Shown here in pieces: positions 46,009 to 55,318 of a stretch of DNA of 64,000 nt. The position numbers were made by a program, and so were the translations under genes. The notes under the pieces were generated by a model. The model did no database searches. It was not told where the DNA came from and saw nothing but the letters and a program-made list of their open reading frames with translations. This stretch comes from Pseudomonadota bacterium (GTDB lineage: Bacteria > Pseudomonadota > Gammaproteobacteria > Burkholderiales > Rhodocyclaceae): the NCBI GenBank assembly GCA_029776255.1, contig JAKOTN010000097.1, forward strand, positions 34,523 through 98,522. Reading direction: 5' to 3'. Within the stretch, counting starts at the first letter, position 1; the number at the start of each line of letters is the position of its first letter.

Positions 46009-46311
46009 TCAAGCAATCGCCGCCGGCAAGGCCGTCCAGACAATCCCCGTCGGCAGGCAGGCCCGCCCCAGACGCCCCTGAAAGCCGCGCGCCGGCAAGG
46101 GATAACAGCGCACATCGTCGGCCGCCGGCGCGATCAGAGCGGCAATCGCCGTCAGGCAGCGCACCTTGTCCGCCTCACCGCCGACCAGAAGGAAAACGCT
46201 GTACTCCAGCGGTGTCGCGTGCCGGCACATCTCGCGATGCACCCGTTGCAAGCGTGCCGGATCGGCGATGTCGTAGCCGATCACGAAACATAGCGACGCG
46301 TCAGAACGCAT
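46009..46311 (-). CDS. cas2: Cas2, first of two copies
   Basis: 100 residues. Ferredoxin-like Cas2 with the N-terminal strand ending in the Asp of FVIGYDIADPARLQRVHREM, then PLEYSVFLLVGG and DDVRCYPLPARG. Its start overlaps the cas1 3' end by 11 bases, so it is translated with cas1. It differs strongly from the second Cas2 upstream of cas1. Cas2 dimers bridge Cas1 dimers in spacer integration. Confidence 0.88.
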   Translation of the reverse strand: MRSDASLCFVIGYDIADPARLQRVHREMCRHATPLEYSVFLLVGGEADKVRCLTAIAALIAPAADDVRCYPLPARGFQGRLGRACLPTGIVWTALPAAIA

Positions 46312-47281
46312 CGTCGTTGGTCGCCGACGACACCGACGCGGCCACCGCGCCCGCCGCCATCACCGCCGACGCCACGTCGGCCACGCTGTCGGCCAGCCGC
46401 TTGCGCAAACGCGCCACCGGTTCCTCCCACTCCGCGTAAAAGCGCGTCCGGCCCGCCTTGCCCAACAGGCACGCGCCGGCCGCCAGCGAAAAATCGTCGG
46501 CGCGCAACTTCTCCGAACGAAACAGCATCAACACATGTTGCTCCACCTCCACCCGCAGCGGCTCCACCACATCGCAGGCCAGCGACTCGCGGCCGTAATC
46601 CAGGGCATGAAAAAAGCCCACGAAAGGGTCCAGCCCCGCCCCGTACAAGGCCAGCACCGCCTCCGCGTGCAACAGCGTATACCCCAGCGACAGCATCGCA
46701 TTCACCGGATCGCGCGGCGGACGCCGGTTGCGGCCGGCGAAATGCAGGCTTGCTGGCAGCAGATCGGCGAAACCCTCGAAATACGCCGCCGCGCCCGCGC
46801 CCTCCAGTCCGCGCAAGGCCGCCAGCGACGGCTGTGCATCCACCGCCTCGATCGCCGTCGCCAGGCGGCGCAAGGCCAGCGTCAACGGATAACGCGAACG
46901 CGGCTCGCTGTCGCGGCGACCGTCGAGAAACGCCGCCTGCGCGCGCAGCTTGCTCTCCACCACCGCCCGCGCGAAACGCAGGCAAAAATCGGCGTCCAGC
47001 GACAAACGGTACTGCGCCACCCGCCGCGCCGCGTCGTTGTGCGGCCGGCCGAGCAACAGCGTCGGCGCCGCCTTGCGGCCGGAAAGCACCACCACCCCGA
47101 TGCCGCGCTCGCCCAGCTTGCCAAGCAGCGCCGACGACACCGTCACATCGCCGCGCATGAACACCCGCGACAAGGGCGCCAACGGCACCGTGCCGACGCG
47201 CTCGCCATTTTCATAGAAGACCAGCGCCTCGCCATCCGCCTTCAGCGCCACCCCGCGCCGGTCGATATACAAACTGCTCAT
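46301..47281 (-). CDS. cas1: CRISPR-associated integrase Cas1
   Basis: 326 residues from the ATG at 47281 (MSSLYIDRRGVALKADGEAL). N-terminal beta domain and C-terminal helical domain with the metal-binding residues: Glu in LRGLEGAGAAAYF, His in LLHAEAVLALYGAGLDP and Asp/Glu in LACDVVEPLR. All appear intact, so it should be active. Cas1 cuts and joins prespacers into the leader end of the array. The gene lies between two cas2 genes. Confidence 0.95.
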   Translation of the reverse strand: MSSLYIDRRGVALKADGEALVFYENGERVGTVPLAPLSRVFMRGDVTVSSALLGKLGERGIGVVVLSGRKAAPTLLLGRPHNDAARRVAQYRLSLDADFCLRFARAVVESKLRAQAAFLDGRRDSEPRSRYPLTLALRRLATAIEAVDAQPSLAALRGLEGAGAAAYFEGFADLLPASLHFAGRNRRPPRDPVNAMLSLGYTLLHAEAVLALYGAGLDPFVGFFHALDYGRESLACDVVEPLRVEVEQHVLMLFRSEKLRADDFSLAAGACLLGKAGRTRFYAEWEEPVARLRKRLADSVADVASAVMAAGAVAASVSSATNDDAF

Positions 47282-47298
47282 TCGCGCTCGCTCCTTGT

Positions 47299-47586
47299 TC
47301 AGACGATCAGGAAATACGTCGTTGGCGCTTCCGTGGCGCGGCCCAGCAACTCGCGCCGCATGCGCGGATCGAGCTGGAAGATGTGCGCCCGGTCCTCCTC
47401 CGGATTCAGCAATTCCGTCAATCGTCGCCGCACTTCCCGCAAATCCGCCGCCGTCAGCCAGCACTCGAAAAACGATTTCTGACCGCCGACCTTGTAGCCC
47501 AGCAAAAAGCGGTGCACCCGTCGCCAGCGTTTCGGATCGCCGACGTCGTAACAGATCAGATACAGGGTGCGTGCCACATCGTTCAT
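47299..47586 (-). CDS. cas2: Cas2, second copy, upstream of cas1
   Basis: 95 residues from the ATG at 47586 (MNDVARTLYLICYDVGDPKR). Conserved CYDVGDPKRWRRVHRFLLGY and GGQKSFFECWLT, DRAHIFQLDPR. The Cas2 catalytic-position Asp is kept. It ends 17 bases before the cas1 start. The ORF-track start at 47631 adds upstream non-coding bases. First gene after the array on the minus strand. Confidence 0.9.
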   Translation of the reverse strand: MNDVARTLYLICYDVGDPKRWRRVHRFLLGYKVGGQKSFFECWLTAADLREVRRRLTELLNPEEDRAHIFQLDPRMRRELLGRATEAPTTYFLIV

Positions 47587-47721
47587 GGCTTTCACGATAC
47601 GCCTGCCGTTTTCGCCGGTCAGAAACCACAAGCTTGCCGTTAGCGCTGCCTGCCGCCTTCCTTGCGGTCAACGGTCGGTTATCGGACAAAAAGAACGGAT
47701 CGAAAACTCGGCAAGAACCTT

Positions 47722-50482
47722 GCGTTAATCCCTTTGATTTCAGGGCTGATTACTGAGCACATCATCGCCTACGGATCGGCGCGCGACCTGAGGTCTTAAT
47801 CCCTTTGATTTCAGGGCTGATTACTGAGCCTATTTGGCGTTGGAATGATTGCGGAGATTGTAACGTCTTAATCCCTTTGATTTCAGGGCTGATTACTGAG
47901 ACCACTATTCGTCAAATCGCCTCCCAAAAAGAAGTCTTAATCCCTTTGATTTCAGGGCTGATTACTGAGAGGTATTATTCTTCAAGGTTGTAAGAATCCA
48001 GCGGTCTTAATCCCTTTGATTTTAGGGCTGATTACTGAGAATAAAATCTGGAAGCGAAGCGGCACATCAAACGGTCTTAATCCCTTTGATTTCAGGGCTG
48101 ATTACTGAGCGGCTAGTGACTTCAATAATACTAAGTTAAGTCTTAATCCCTTTGATTTCAGGGCTGATTACTGAGCCGAGACATGCTTGAACTCGAACTA
48201 GCCGCAGAGGTCTTAATCCCTTTGATTTCAGGGCTGATTACTGAGAGACAACACGAATATACAAAAAAGCGCATTCAACGTCTTAATCCCTTTGATTTCA
48301 GGGCTGATTACTGAGGGAGAAGTGCCATGCACACTAAACTGCAAAAGCTGTCTTAATCCCTTTGATTTCAGGGCTGATTACTGAGTGATCTTCGATGAAA
48401 TCGAGAAGGTCTTCCAGTGTCTTAATCCCTTTGATTTCAGGGCTGATTACTGAGGAACCAACTGGCACGGAGGCCAACCATGAAAAAAAGTCTTAATCCC
48501 TTTGATTTCAGGGCTGATTACTGAGCATGGGGATGATCAATTACCTAGCAAGGAGCTTGAGTCTTAATCCCTTTGATTTCAGGGCTGATTACTGAGGTCG
48601 CCGTCCATGCAAACATCATGCAATATCCGTCTTAATCCCTTTGATTTCAGGGCTGATTACTGAGTAAACGCCAGTACCGTATGGAGCGGCTTTGTCGGGT
48701 CTTAATCCCTTTGATTTCAGGGCTGATTACTGAGGCGAACAAGTACGCTACTCGCGCGTACTACATGCGGTCTTAATCCCTTTGATTTCAGGGCTGATTA
48801 CTGAGGTCGCGGGGTTGCTTAATATCCCCGGCCTTACCACGTCTTAATCCCTTTGATTTCAGGGCTGATTACTGAGACGCGAAGTACACGCAAAGCTTGG
48901 CCCAGGGGCGTCTTAATCCCTTTGATTTCAGGGCTGATTACTGAGCGACGCCGCCCGGCTTCTACAGCAGGCGGCACAAAGTCTTAATCCCTTTGATTTC
49001 AGGGCTGATTACTGAGCGCTTTGCATCGGCCTCGACCTGCTGTTTGTCTTAATCCCTTTGATTTCAGGGCTGATTACTGAGGTACCCCCAATTTTTTAAG
49101 GAGTGATCCACCATGAAGTCTTAATCCCTTTGATTTCAGGGCTGATTACTGAGACGCGGGGTTTGTCGAGGCGTGAGCGCATGGTCCGTCTTAATCCCTT
49201 TGATTTCAGGGCTGATTACTGAGGCGGCGGATGCCGTTATAAAACCGGCGTTGCGGTCTTAATCCCTTTGATTTCAGGGCTGATTACTGAGGACTTGCGC
49301 TCGACATCGCGACGTTGCGGATGGTCTTAATCCCTTTGATTTCAGGGCTGATTACTGAGAGACCGCCAGCAGAAACGGCGAACCTTTCGCCGGTCTTAAT
49401 CCCTTTGATTTCAGGGCTGATTACTGAGGCACAAAAACGGCGGCTCGTAACGCCTACCTGGGGTCTTAATCCCTTTGATTTCAGGGCTGATTACTGAGTG
49501 CGTTAGAAATGCGACGCACCAAGATCGCCCAAAGTCTTAATCCCTTTGATTTCAGGGCTGATTACTGAGGCACAGGAGCAAGACAATGAAAAACACCACC
49601 TTCGTCTTAATCCCTTTGATTTCAGGGCTGATTACTGAGAAAGCCACCATAGGTATAGACGGATGGTTGACCAGTCTTAATCCCTTTGATTTCAGGGCTG
49701 ATTACTGAGAACCGGCACCAAAGGGACCTTTTCCAGGCGGCGCAGTCTTAATCCCTTTGATTTCAGGGCTGATTACTGAGAAAAAGTCAGCGACGGAGGC
49801 GTTGGCAGCCGCCCGCGTCTTAATCCCTTTGATTTCAGGGCTGATTACTGAGGCGTCGGCGCGGCGGAGTTCTACAAGGCCGTTGGTCTTAATCCCTTTG
49901 ATTTCAGGGCTGATTACTGAGGCACTCGAACGACTCGTCGATCTGGCCGCACTTCGTCTTAATCCCTTTGATTTCAGGGCTGATTACTGAGAAAGCCGAA
50001 TATATCGAAGACGGCGACGGCTTCCGGTCTTAATCCCTTTGATTTCAGGGCTGATTACTGAGGTTGGTTGCACCATATACCCAACGGCGGAAGCCGGTCT
50101 TAATCCCTTTGATTTCAGGGCTGATTACTGAGATGGCCACCTCAAAGACATTCACCGTGCCCGACGGTCTTAATCCCTTTGATTTCAGGGCTGATTACTG
50201 AGTGCTCGCCGCGAATAACGCGCTTGTCGCCATGTCTTAATCCCTTTGATTTCAGGGCTGATTACTGAGGTCCTGATGGGGCACAACATGTCGGAGTTCG
50301 ACGTCTTAATCCCTTTGATTTCAGGGCTGATTACTGAGGCTCCGGCCTCTTGGAGTCGATCAAGGAAGACATCGTCTTAATCCCTTTGATTTCAGGGCTG
50401 ATTACTGAGAGCTGGCGACCTGGAAAAACCAGACCGCCAACCGCGCGTCTTAATCCCTTTGATTTCAGGGCTGATTACTGAG
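47722..50482 (-). CRISPR. CRISPR array, 40 repeats of 36 bp, 39 spacers
   Basis: Forty 36-base repeats separated by 39 spacers of 29-37 bases, counted by hand. On the minus strand each repeat starts CTCAGTAATCAGCCC and ends GGGATTAAGAC; on the plus strand it starts GTCTTAATCCC. The repeat at 47722-47757 is degenerate (GCGTTAATCCC) and the one at 48004 has one change (GATTTTAGGG); both lie at the low-coordinate end, so that is the old, leader-distal end. The young end is at 50482, beside cas6, and transcription should run on the minus strand, with ATTAAGAC as probable 5' handle. No spacer occurs twice by eye. The array lies between cas6 and cas2. Confidence 0.98.
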
Positions 50483-50495
50483 TGCGCTCGCTAGT

Positions 50496-51516
50496 TTACC
50501 TCTTTTTTTCAGTGGTTTGCGGTGACCGTTCGCGGTTTTCGACGGCGGGCGCGGCGATGTCCGCGCGGAGGGTTTCGGTGAGGGTGTAGCCGCCAAGGCC
50601 GAAGGCGGTTTCCTTGCCGACGTGCAGCCATTGTCCCAGGCGTAGGAAAGGGAGAAAGGGCGCCAGCGGGCCATGCAGCCGCCAGTTGCCGAGCGCGCCG
50701 CCGAGGCGCATTTCGCGCTGCTGCCGCGAGGAGTAGCGCCGCCAGTCGCGCCAGGCCAGATCTTTTTCGTCGACCACATCGGCCGCCGCCCGGCGAAGCG
50801 GGGAAAAGTCGTCGAGCAGGGGGCCGTCGCCATGGAACTCGGCGAGCAGGCTGGCGCGACGGGCCAGGGCGAGCAGCAGCGCGCGCGCTTGCAGCTTTTC
50901 CGGCGGCAGGGCGTGACCGTTGGCCTGCAGGCGCAAGGGGGTGGTGAAGCGCAGGGTGAGAGCGGTCGGCGCGGGGTCGGGCGCCTCCGGTGAGGGGGAT
51001 CGCGGGGCGGTGGACGGCGATGGCGCTGTTTTCCGGCCGGTGGATTTCCTGTTCGCCGTCGCTGCCGCAATGCAGCAGCCGGGTGAGTTCGGCGGTGCCG
51101 TCGCCGGCGCCGATGCCGCGCGCCAGGGCGCGCCGCCAGGCGAGGACGATCAGCGGCAGTTCCCGCAGGGCGCGACCGATCAGGACGTGATGAAAGTTCA
51201 GCGTGTCGCCGACGGCCAGCAGGCGGCTGCCCCAGGGGGGCGGCTCGATGACGTGGGGCACCGGGATGCTGTCGAAGCGTTGCAGTTTGTGGGCCGCCAC
51301 CGGCGCGGGCGGGGCGAAGATCGCGGGATAGGGGCAGGTGTCGAGCAGCGGGCAGCCGGGGCATTCCGGGCGACGGGCGATGCAGGCCAGTTGGCGCAGG
51401 GCGTGCCCGAAGGCGCCGCGCAACATCGAGCCGCCGTAATCCGGTAGCCGCAAGGGCCGGGTGACCCGGCATTCGAGACGGTAGCGGGCGACGGGGAAGG
51501 TGGTGGGCAGGTTCAT
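50496..51516 (-). pseudogene. cas6: Cas6 crRNA endoribonuclease gene with one-base frameshift
   Basis: RAMP-fold Cas6 split over two frames. From the ATG at 51516 the frame reads MNLPTTFPVARYRLECRVTR and CIARRPECPGCPLLDTCPYP (a Cys cluster), up to AVHRPAIPL near 51000. The C-terminal part continues one frame over, EAPDPAPTALTLRFTTPLRL, and ends with GQWLHVGKETAFGLGGYTL, the Gly-rich loop of Cas6. Removing one base from the C5 run at 50994-50998 restores a 339-residue protein. It may be a sequencing error in a homopolymer, a real mutation or programmed slippage. ATGA overlap with csm5; the stop codon is 13 bases from the array. Confidence 0.85.
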
Positions 51517-53150
51517 GTGGGTGTGCGCAGGGCGGCGAGTTTGAGTTTTTTCCGTTCGTCCTTGAGGTCTATCCGGACGACTCGCGGTAGCCAGTGCTCG
51601 ATGGCGTCGGCGGCGGCCAGCCGCTCGTCCAGGGGCCAGGCGGCGGCGTCGCGGGCCAACGCCCGGGCGAGACCGTGGAAGGTGGCGTTGGGATTTTCCT
51701 TGTTGCCGCGCAGTTGGTCGGCGCGGGCGGCGAAGTCGGCGGCGAATTGGGCGATGCGGCGGTGATTCGGCGTCATTGCCGCCAGTTCGCGCTGACGTTG
51801 TTCCTCGGCTTGCGCGGCGGCGCGCTCGGCGGCGGCGCTGGCTTCCTTCTCGGCGGCCCGCTGGGCGAGTCTGGCGGCGTGTTGGGCGAGTTTTTCTTCC
51901 CGGCGCGCCAGGCGGTCGCGGTGGTCTTCGAGCAGCGGCCGGCTGCGGCGGGCGAGTTTTTGGCGCACGGCGTCGGCAAGATGGCGGTGCCGGTCGTCGC
52001 AGGCGTCGATCCACAGCCAGCCGAAGGGCAGCAGGCTGCCGTCGCCGTGGCGAGTCGGGCTGGCGTAGCGGTTTTGGCTGGTGGTGGGGCGGAATTCGAA
52101 GGTTTGTTTGCCACCGACGCGCGGGCCGAGGATTTTGATGCGGCGCAAACCGTCGAGCGTCACCGATTCGGCGCCGGCGTGACGCCCGACGCGTAACAGA
52201 AAGCCTTGCCGGGCGGCGAGCAGTTCGCCGAGTTCGTTGCCCAACAGGTCGGCGATCAGCGCCGACCAGTTCTTGTCGAGGAGGTGACCGAGAACCGGGT
52301 GCCGGAGTTCTTGTTCCAAACGCGGGCGGTAGTAGGCGTTGCAGGCGTCGCACAAGGCGCGCCATGAAATTCTGGCGCCGGGGCCGAAACGCATCTCGCC
52401 GACGAAGGCGGTCGGCAGGGCCTCGGGAATGGTTTCGAGAAAGATTTTTAATTCCGAATTCGGGTCCTTGTCGCCGGGACGCGGCAGCCGCTTGCGCTTG
52501 CTGATGGCGTAGAGCACGCGGCCGGGTGGCGGGTTGTCGGCGTCTTCGGGGTTGGCGTCGGCCAGCGCCAGCAGGCGGAAGGGGTCGTTCTGGAATTCGC
52601 CGGCCCGGTAACCCAAAAGGCGTTGCTCGATGGTGGCGGCGGAGTTCTTGCCGGAGCGATCCTGCCAGTCGATATCGCTGTCGAGCGATTTCTGGTTCAG
52701 CCAGGCGGTGCGGATGCTGCCCTTGAGCGAACTGCCGGGCAGGTAGGGCGCGTTGTCGAGCGGCCGGTAGGCGGTGCGCGCCAGTTGGAAATTGTTGTAA
52801 GTGGCTTCGCCGTTCGGGTCGCGATGCGTCGGTTGTCCGATCTTGTCGGCGTATTCGCGGGCCAGCGCCGGCACGATGTCGACTTGATGGCGGGCGAGTT
52901 GGGCCAAGCCGGCCGCCGATTCACGGAAGAAGCGTTGAATGGCGCCGATGGGTTCGGCCTGCTCGGCGAGCCTGGCGAGTTGCCGGTGTTCTTTTTCGCT
53001 CAGGGCGTCGGCGAGATCGGCCGCGTCGAAGGCGTGCAGCAGGCCGTCGTGGATGACGAAGCCGCTGGGTTCGTAAACGTCGCCGCAGCCGATGTGCACC
53101 GGGGAAAGAGTGGAAATGGCCAGGACGCGGGTGGACGGGTGGGTGCTCAC
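51513..53150 (-). CDS. csm5: Type III-A RAMP protein Csm5, with long C-terminal extension
   Basis: 545 residues from a GTG at 53150 that overlaps the csm4 stop (GTGA). RAMP motifs: VLAISTLSPVHIGCGDVYEP at the start, YLPGSSLKGSIRTAWLNQKS and AFVGEMRFGPGARISW. Csm5 binds the 3' end of the crRNA in the Csm complex and helps its trimming. Ordinary Csm5 is about 350-400 residues; here the last 148 residues form a very charged helical segment (LARREEKLAQHAARLAQRAA) and a helical end. The ORF-track extension above 53150 overlaps csm4 in another frame and is not coding. Confidence 0.92.
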   Translation of the reverse strand: MSTHPSTRVLAISTLSPVHIGCGDVYEPSGFVIHDGLLHAFDAADLADALSEKEHRQLARLAEQAEPIGAIQRFFRESAAGLAQLARHQVDIVPALAREYADKIGQPTHRDPNGEATYNNFQLARTAYRPLDNAPYLPGSSLKGSIRTAWLNQKSLDSDIDWQDRSGKNSAATIEQRLLGYRAGEFQNDPFRLLALADANPEDADNPPPGRVLYAISKRKRLPRPGDKDPNSELKIFLETIPEALPTAFVGEMRFGPGARISWRALCDACNAYYRPRLEQELRHPVLGHLLDKNWSALIADLLGNELGELLAARQGFLLRVGRHAGAESVTLDGLRRIKILGPRVGGKQTFEFRPTTSQNRYASPTRHGDGSLLPFGWLWIDACDDRHRHLADAVRQKLARRSRPLLEDHRDRLARREEKLAQHAARLAQRAAEKEASAAAERAAAQAEEQRQRELAAMTPNHRRIAQFAADFAARADQLRGNKENPNATFHGLARALARDAAAWPLDERLAAADAIEHWLPRVVRIDLKDERKKLKLAALRTPT

Positions 53151-54127
53151 GGTGTGTGCTCCAGGGCGATGGGAACGACGGGGCTGTAACCTTGGTGTAC
53201 GGTGGCGGTTTCGGCCTTGGAAAGCCGGCCGTCGCCACCGAGTCCCTGGCCGATGAACAGGCGTCGCCGCCAGCCGTCGGCCGGGGTGAACACGGCGCCG
53301 GTGGCGGCGAGCAGGATCGGGGTTTTGAACGGTTTTCCGGTCGTCGCCAGAATATTGCCGTGTCGGCCGAAGCGGGTCAGTACCCGCCAATAGCTGCGTT
53401 CGGCGGTGAAACCTTGCCCTTGCGGCGCGCACGGGGCGAGGGTCCAGTACGCGCTGGCGGCGGCCGGCGACGCGAAGGCGGCGGGTTGGAGGCTGTCGAC
53501 GGTGAATTTTCCGAGACCGACGCTGGCGTCGCGGCCATATCCGCCGTCGCCGAGCGCGGCCAACAGGGCGACGGTTTCCGCCGCGCTGACGCGCTGTTCG
53601 TCGAGAAGCAGGTAAAGGTCGATCTTCTGGTCGACGGCATGGTGGATTCGCGGCGCGGTGTAGGGAGCGAAGGCGCCCTCGCCGGTGGTGCCGCTCAGGC
53701 GATTGAGGGTGTTGTGCGCCTGGATGTCGTGTCGTGGCGCCTGGCCGCCGTAAGCGACGGTGTCGTCGTCGGCCACCCGCGGCATCGCCAGGAGGGTTTC
53801 GCCGGCATGCCGGCAGGCAATCCAGCGTTTTTGACGGTCGGCCTTGCGGCTGGCCTTGCAGGCGTCGGGGCCGGCGGCGAGATCGTCCAGGTGCCGTGGC
53901 AGGGTGGGACGCGGCAGGTAGCCGCTCGGGAAGCCGTCGGAGACGACCAGCCACGGCTTGCCGGTGGTGTAGCCGTCGAGGCGGCGTCGCAACTCGGCGT
54001 CGCCGGCGGTTTCACGCAAGGTCCAGCACAATTGACCGAAGAGGGTGTCGCCGGCCAGTGGCGTGCCGAGCGGCGTGCGCAGGGTCAGCGTGGCGCGGTG
54101 CAGGACGTGATGGGTGGCGTCGCTCAT
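53147..54127 (-). CDS. csm4: Type III-A RAMP protein Csm4
   Basis: 326 residues. N-terminal LHRATLTLRTPLGTPLAGDTLFGQLCW, the Csm4 pattern, then SDGFPSGYLPRP and the Gly-rich YGRDASVGLGKF. Csm4 binds the 5' handle of the crRNA and contacts Cas10. Overlaps csm5 downstream (GTGA) and lies 3 bases after csm3. Confidence 0.93.
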   Translation of the reverse strand: MSDATHHVLHRATLTLRTPLGTPLAGDTLFGQLCWTLRETAGDAELRRRLDGYTTGKPWLVVSDGFPSGYLPRPTLPRHLDDLAAGPDACKASRKADRQKRWIACRHAGETLLAMPRVADDDTVAYGGQAPRHDIQAHNTLNRLSGTTGEGAFAPYTAPRIHHAVDQKIDLYLLLDEQRVSAAETVALLAALGDGGYGRDASVGLGKFTVDSLQPAAFASPAAASAYWTLAPCAPQGQGFTAERSYWRVLTRFGRHGNILATTGKPFKTPILLAATGAVFTPADGWRRRLFIGQGLGGDGRLSKAETATVHQGYSPVVPIALEHTP

Positions 54128-54130
54128 GAT

Positions 54131-54841
54131 TCAGGCGACCGCGACGAAGGCGTCGATGGCGTCGAAGTCGGCCTGGATCGGACGGCCGTCGAGCGTCAGA
54201 TCGCGCAGGGCGAGCTTGCCGTAGCCGCGCGAGCCGGAGCCGCCGAGGCTGTCGGCTTCCAGCAGCTTGAGGCCGCGCAGCAGCAAGGGCAGCAATTCCT
54301 CGTCGTCGATCACTTTCAGCGACAGCCGGAAATCGAACTCGGCGCCGGCGATGACGCGCTCGATGAAGCGCGGGTCTTTGGCGACGCCGGCGATGCGATC
54401 GATGCGGTTTTCGCTCTTGGCTTCGGTGACCAGGAGGTGACGCGCTTCAAGGCTGGCCAGCCAGTCGGCGTTGAGCGCGCAATCCCAGAAGGCGATGCGG
54501 GTGGGGCCGATCGCTCTGACCAGATCCTCGACGTTGCCGCCGGGCGCGCCGCCGAACAGGCGCAGCAGGTCGCGCGCCGCCGGCGTGTCGTGCCGACGCA
54601 GGTGCTCGAAGGAGAAGGGCTGGCCGTTGGCGACGCCGACCAGCCCAAGCCGCCATTCGAGCAGCGAGCGGATCTTGCCCTTGAGCGAGGAACCGGGAAT
54701 GTAGGGCTTGTCGTTGAGCGGGTTCTTGATCACCGGGCTATCGGTGCCGCCGATGCGCATCTCGGTGTCGCCGGCGCCGATATGCAGGCCGCTTTTCAGG
54801 ACGAGGGTGGCGTTGAGTTGTTTGATCCGGGTGAGTTGCAT
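54131..54841 (-). CDS. csm3: Type III-A RAMP protein Csm3, target RNA nuclease
   Basis: 236 residues from the ATG at 54841 (MQLTRIKQLNATLVLKSGLH). The backbone subunit of the Csm complex. The catalytic Asp for cutting target RNA every 6 bases is present (Asp34 in IGGTDSPVIKNP), followed by PYIPGSSLKGKIRSLLEW and the C-terminal GSGSRGYGKLAL Gly-rich loop. A strong AAGGAG precedes the start. The ORF-track extension is not coding. Confidence 0.95.
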   Translation of the reverse strand: MQLTRIKQLNATLVLKSGLHIGAGDTEMRIGGTDSPVIKNPLNDKPYIPGSSLKGKIRSLLEWRLGLVGVANGQPFSFEHLRRHDTPAARDLLRLFGGAPGGNVEDLVRAIGPTRIAFWDCALNADWLASLEARHLLVTEAKSENRIDRIAGVAKDPRFIERVIAGAEFDFRLSLKVIDDEELLPLLLRGLKLLEADSLGGSGSRGYGKLALRDLTLDGRPIQADFDAIDAFVAVA

Positions 54842-54861
54842 GGGGTGAGCTCCTTGGATGT

Positions 54862-55233
54862 TCAGCCGCGCAGGGCCTTGAGGAAGCCGAGGACGGCTTC
54901 GAAGTGCAGACGGAAATGGTCGAGCGCCTTGGCGCTGGTGGTCGTTTTCAGGCACTCGCGAAACCAGAGGACGAATTGTTCGTCGACCAGCTTGCGCCCC
55001 TTGGCATAGGCGACCTTGGCGTTGAGCATGCGGATGAAGGCTTCGTACTGGGTGAACTTGTTGTCGTCGCCGTCGATGCGTTCCTGCCAGCCGACAAGCT
55101 CATCGTAAAAGCGGCGAATCTGCGTCGGCTTGTTGAGGGTTGACGTCGCCTGATTCAGTCGCTGGGCGACTTCTTCGGCGTGTTGATTGAACAGTTCCGG
55201 ATCGGGCGGGTCGGCGGTGAAATTGAAGGGCAT
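54862..55233 (-). CDS. csm2: Type III-A small subunit Csm2
   Basis: 123 residues from the ATG at 55233, preceded by AAGGAG. All-helical protein; RLNQATSTLNKPTQIRRFYDEL and the FVLWFRECLK segment match the Csm2 family. Csm2 forms the inner belt of the complex. The ORF-track extension to 55605 is a cas10 shadow. 85 bases separate it from cas10. Confidence 0.92.
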   Translation of the reverse strand: MPFNFTADPPDPELFNQHAEEVAQRLNQATSTLNKPTQIRRFYDELVGWQERIDGDDNKFTQYEAFIRMLNAKVAYAKGRKLVDEQFVLWFRECLKTTTSAKALDHFRLHFEAVLGFLKALRG

Positions 55234-55318
55234 CGTGGAATCTCCTTGCGGGTAGTGTGCTACGAGCGGCGGGTGGTGTCTGGAACGGCAAGCTTGTCGC
55301 GGGTGCGTGGGCGGTGGC

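Noticed and set aside
47805-49990. Short ORFs in the CRISPR array (for example 49757-49990)
   Set aside because: Made of repeat translations (VLIPLISGLITE); not genes.
53156-55009. 617-aa ORF on the + strand across the csm genes
   Set aside because: Shadow of csm4/csm3/csm2; Gly/Ala/Val-rich composition typical of antisense high-GC frames, no domain.
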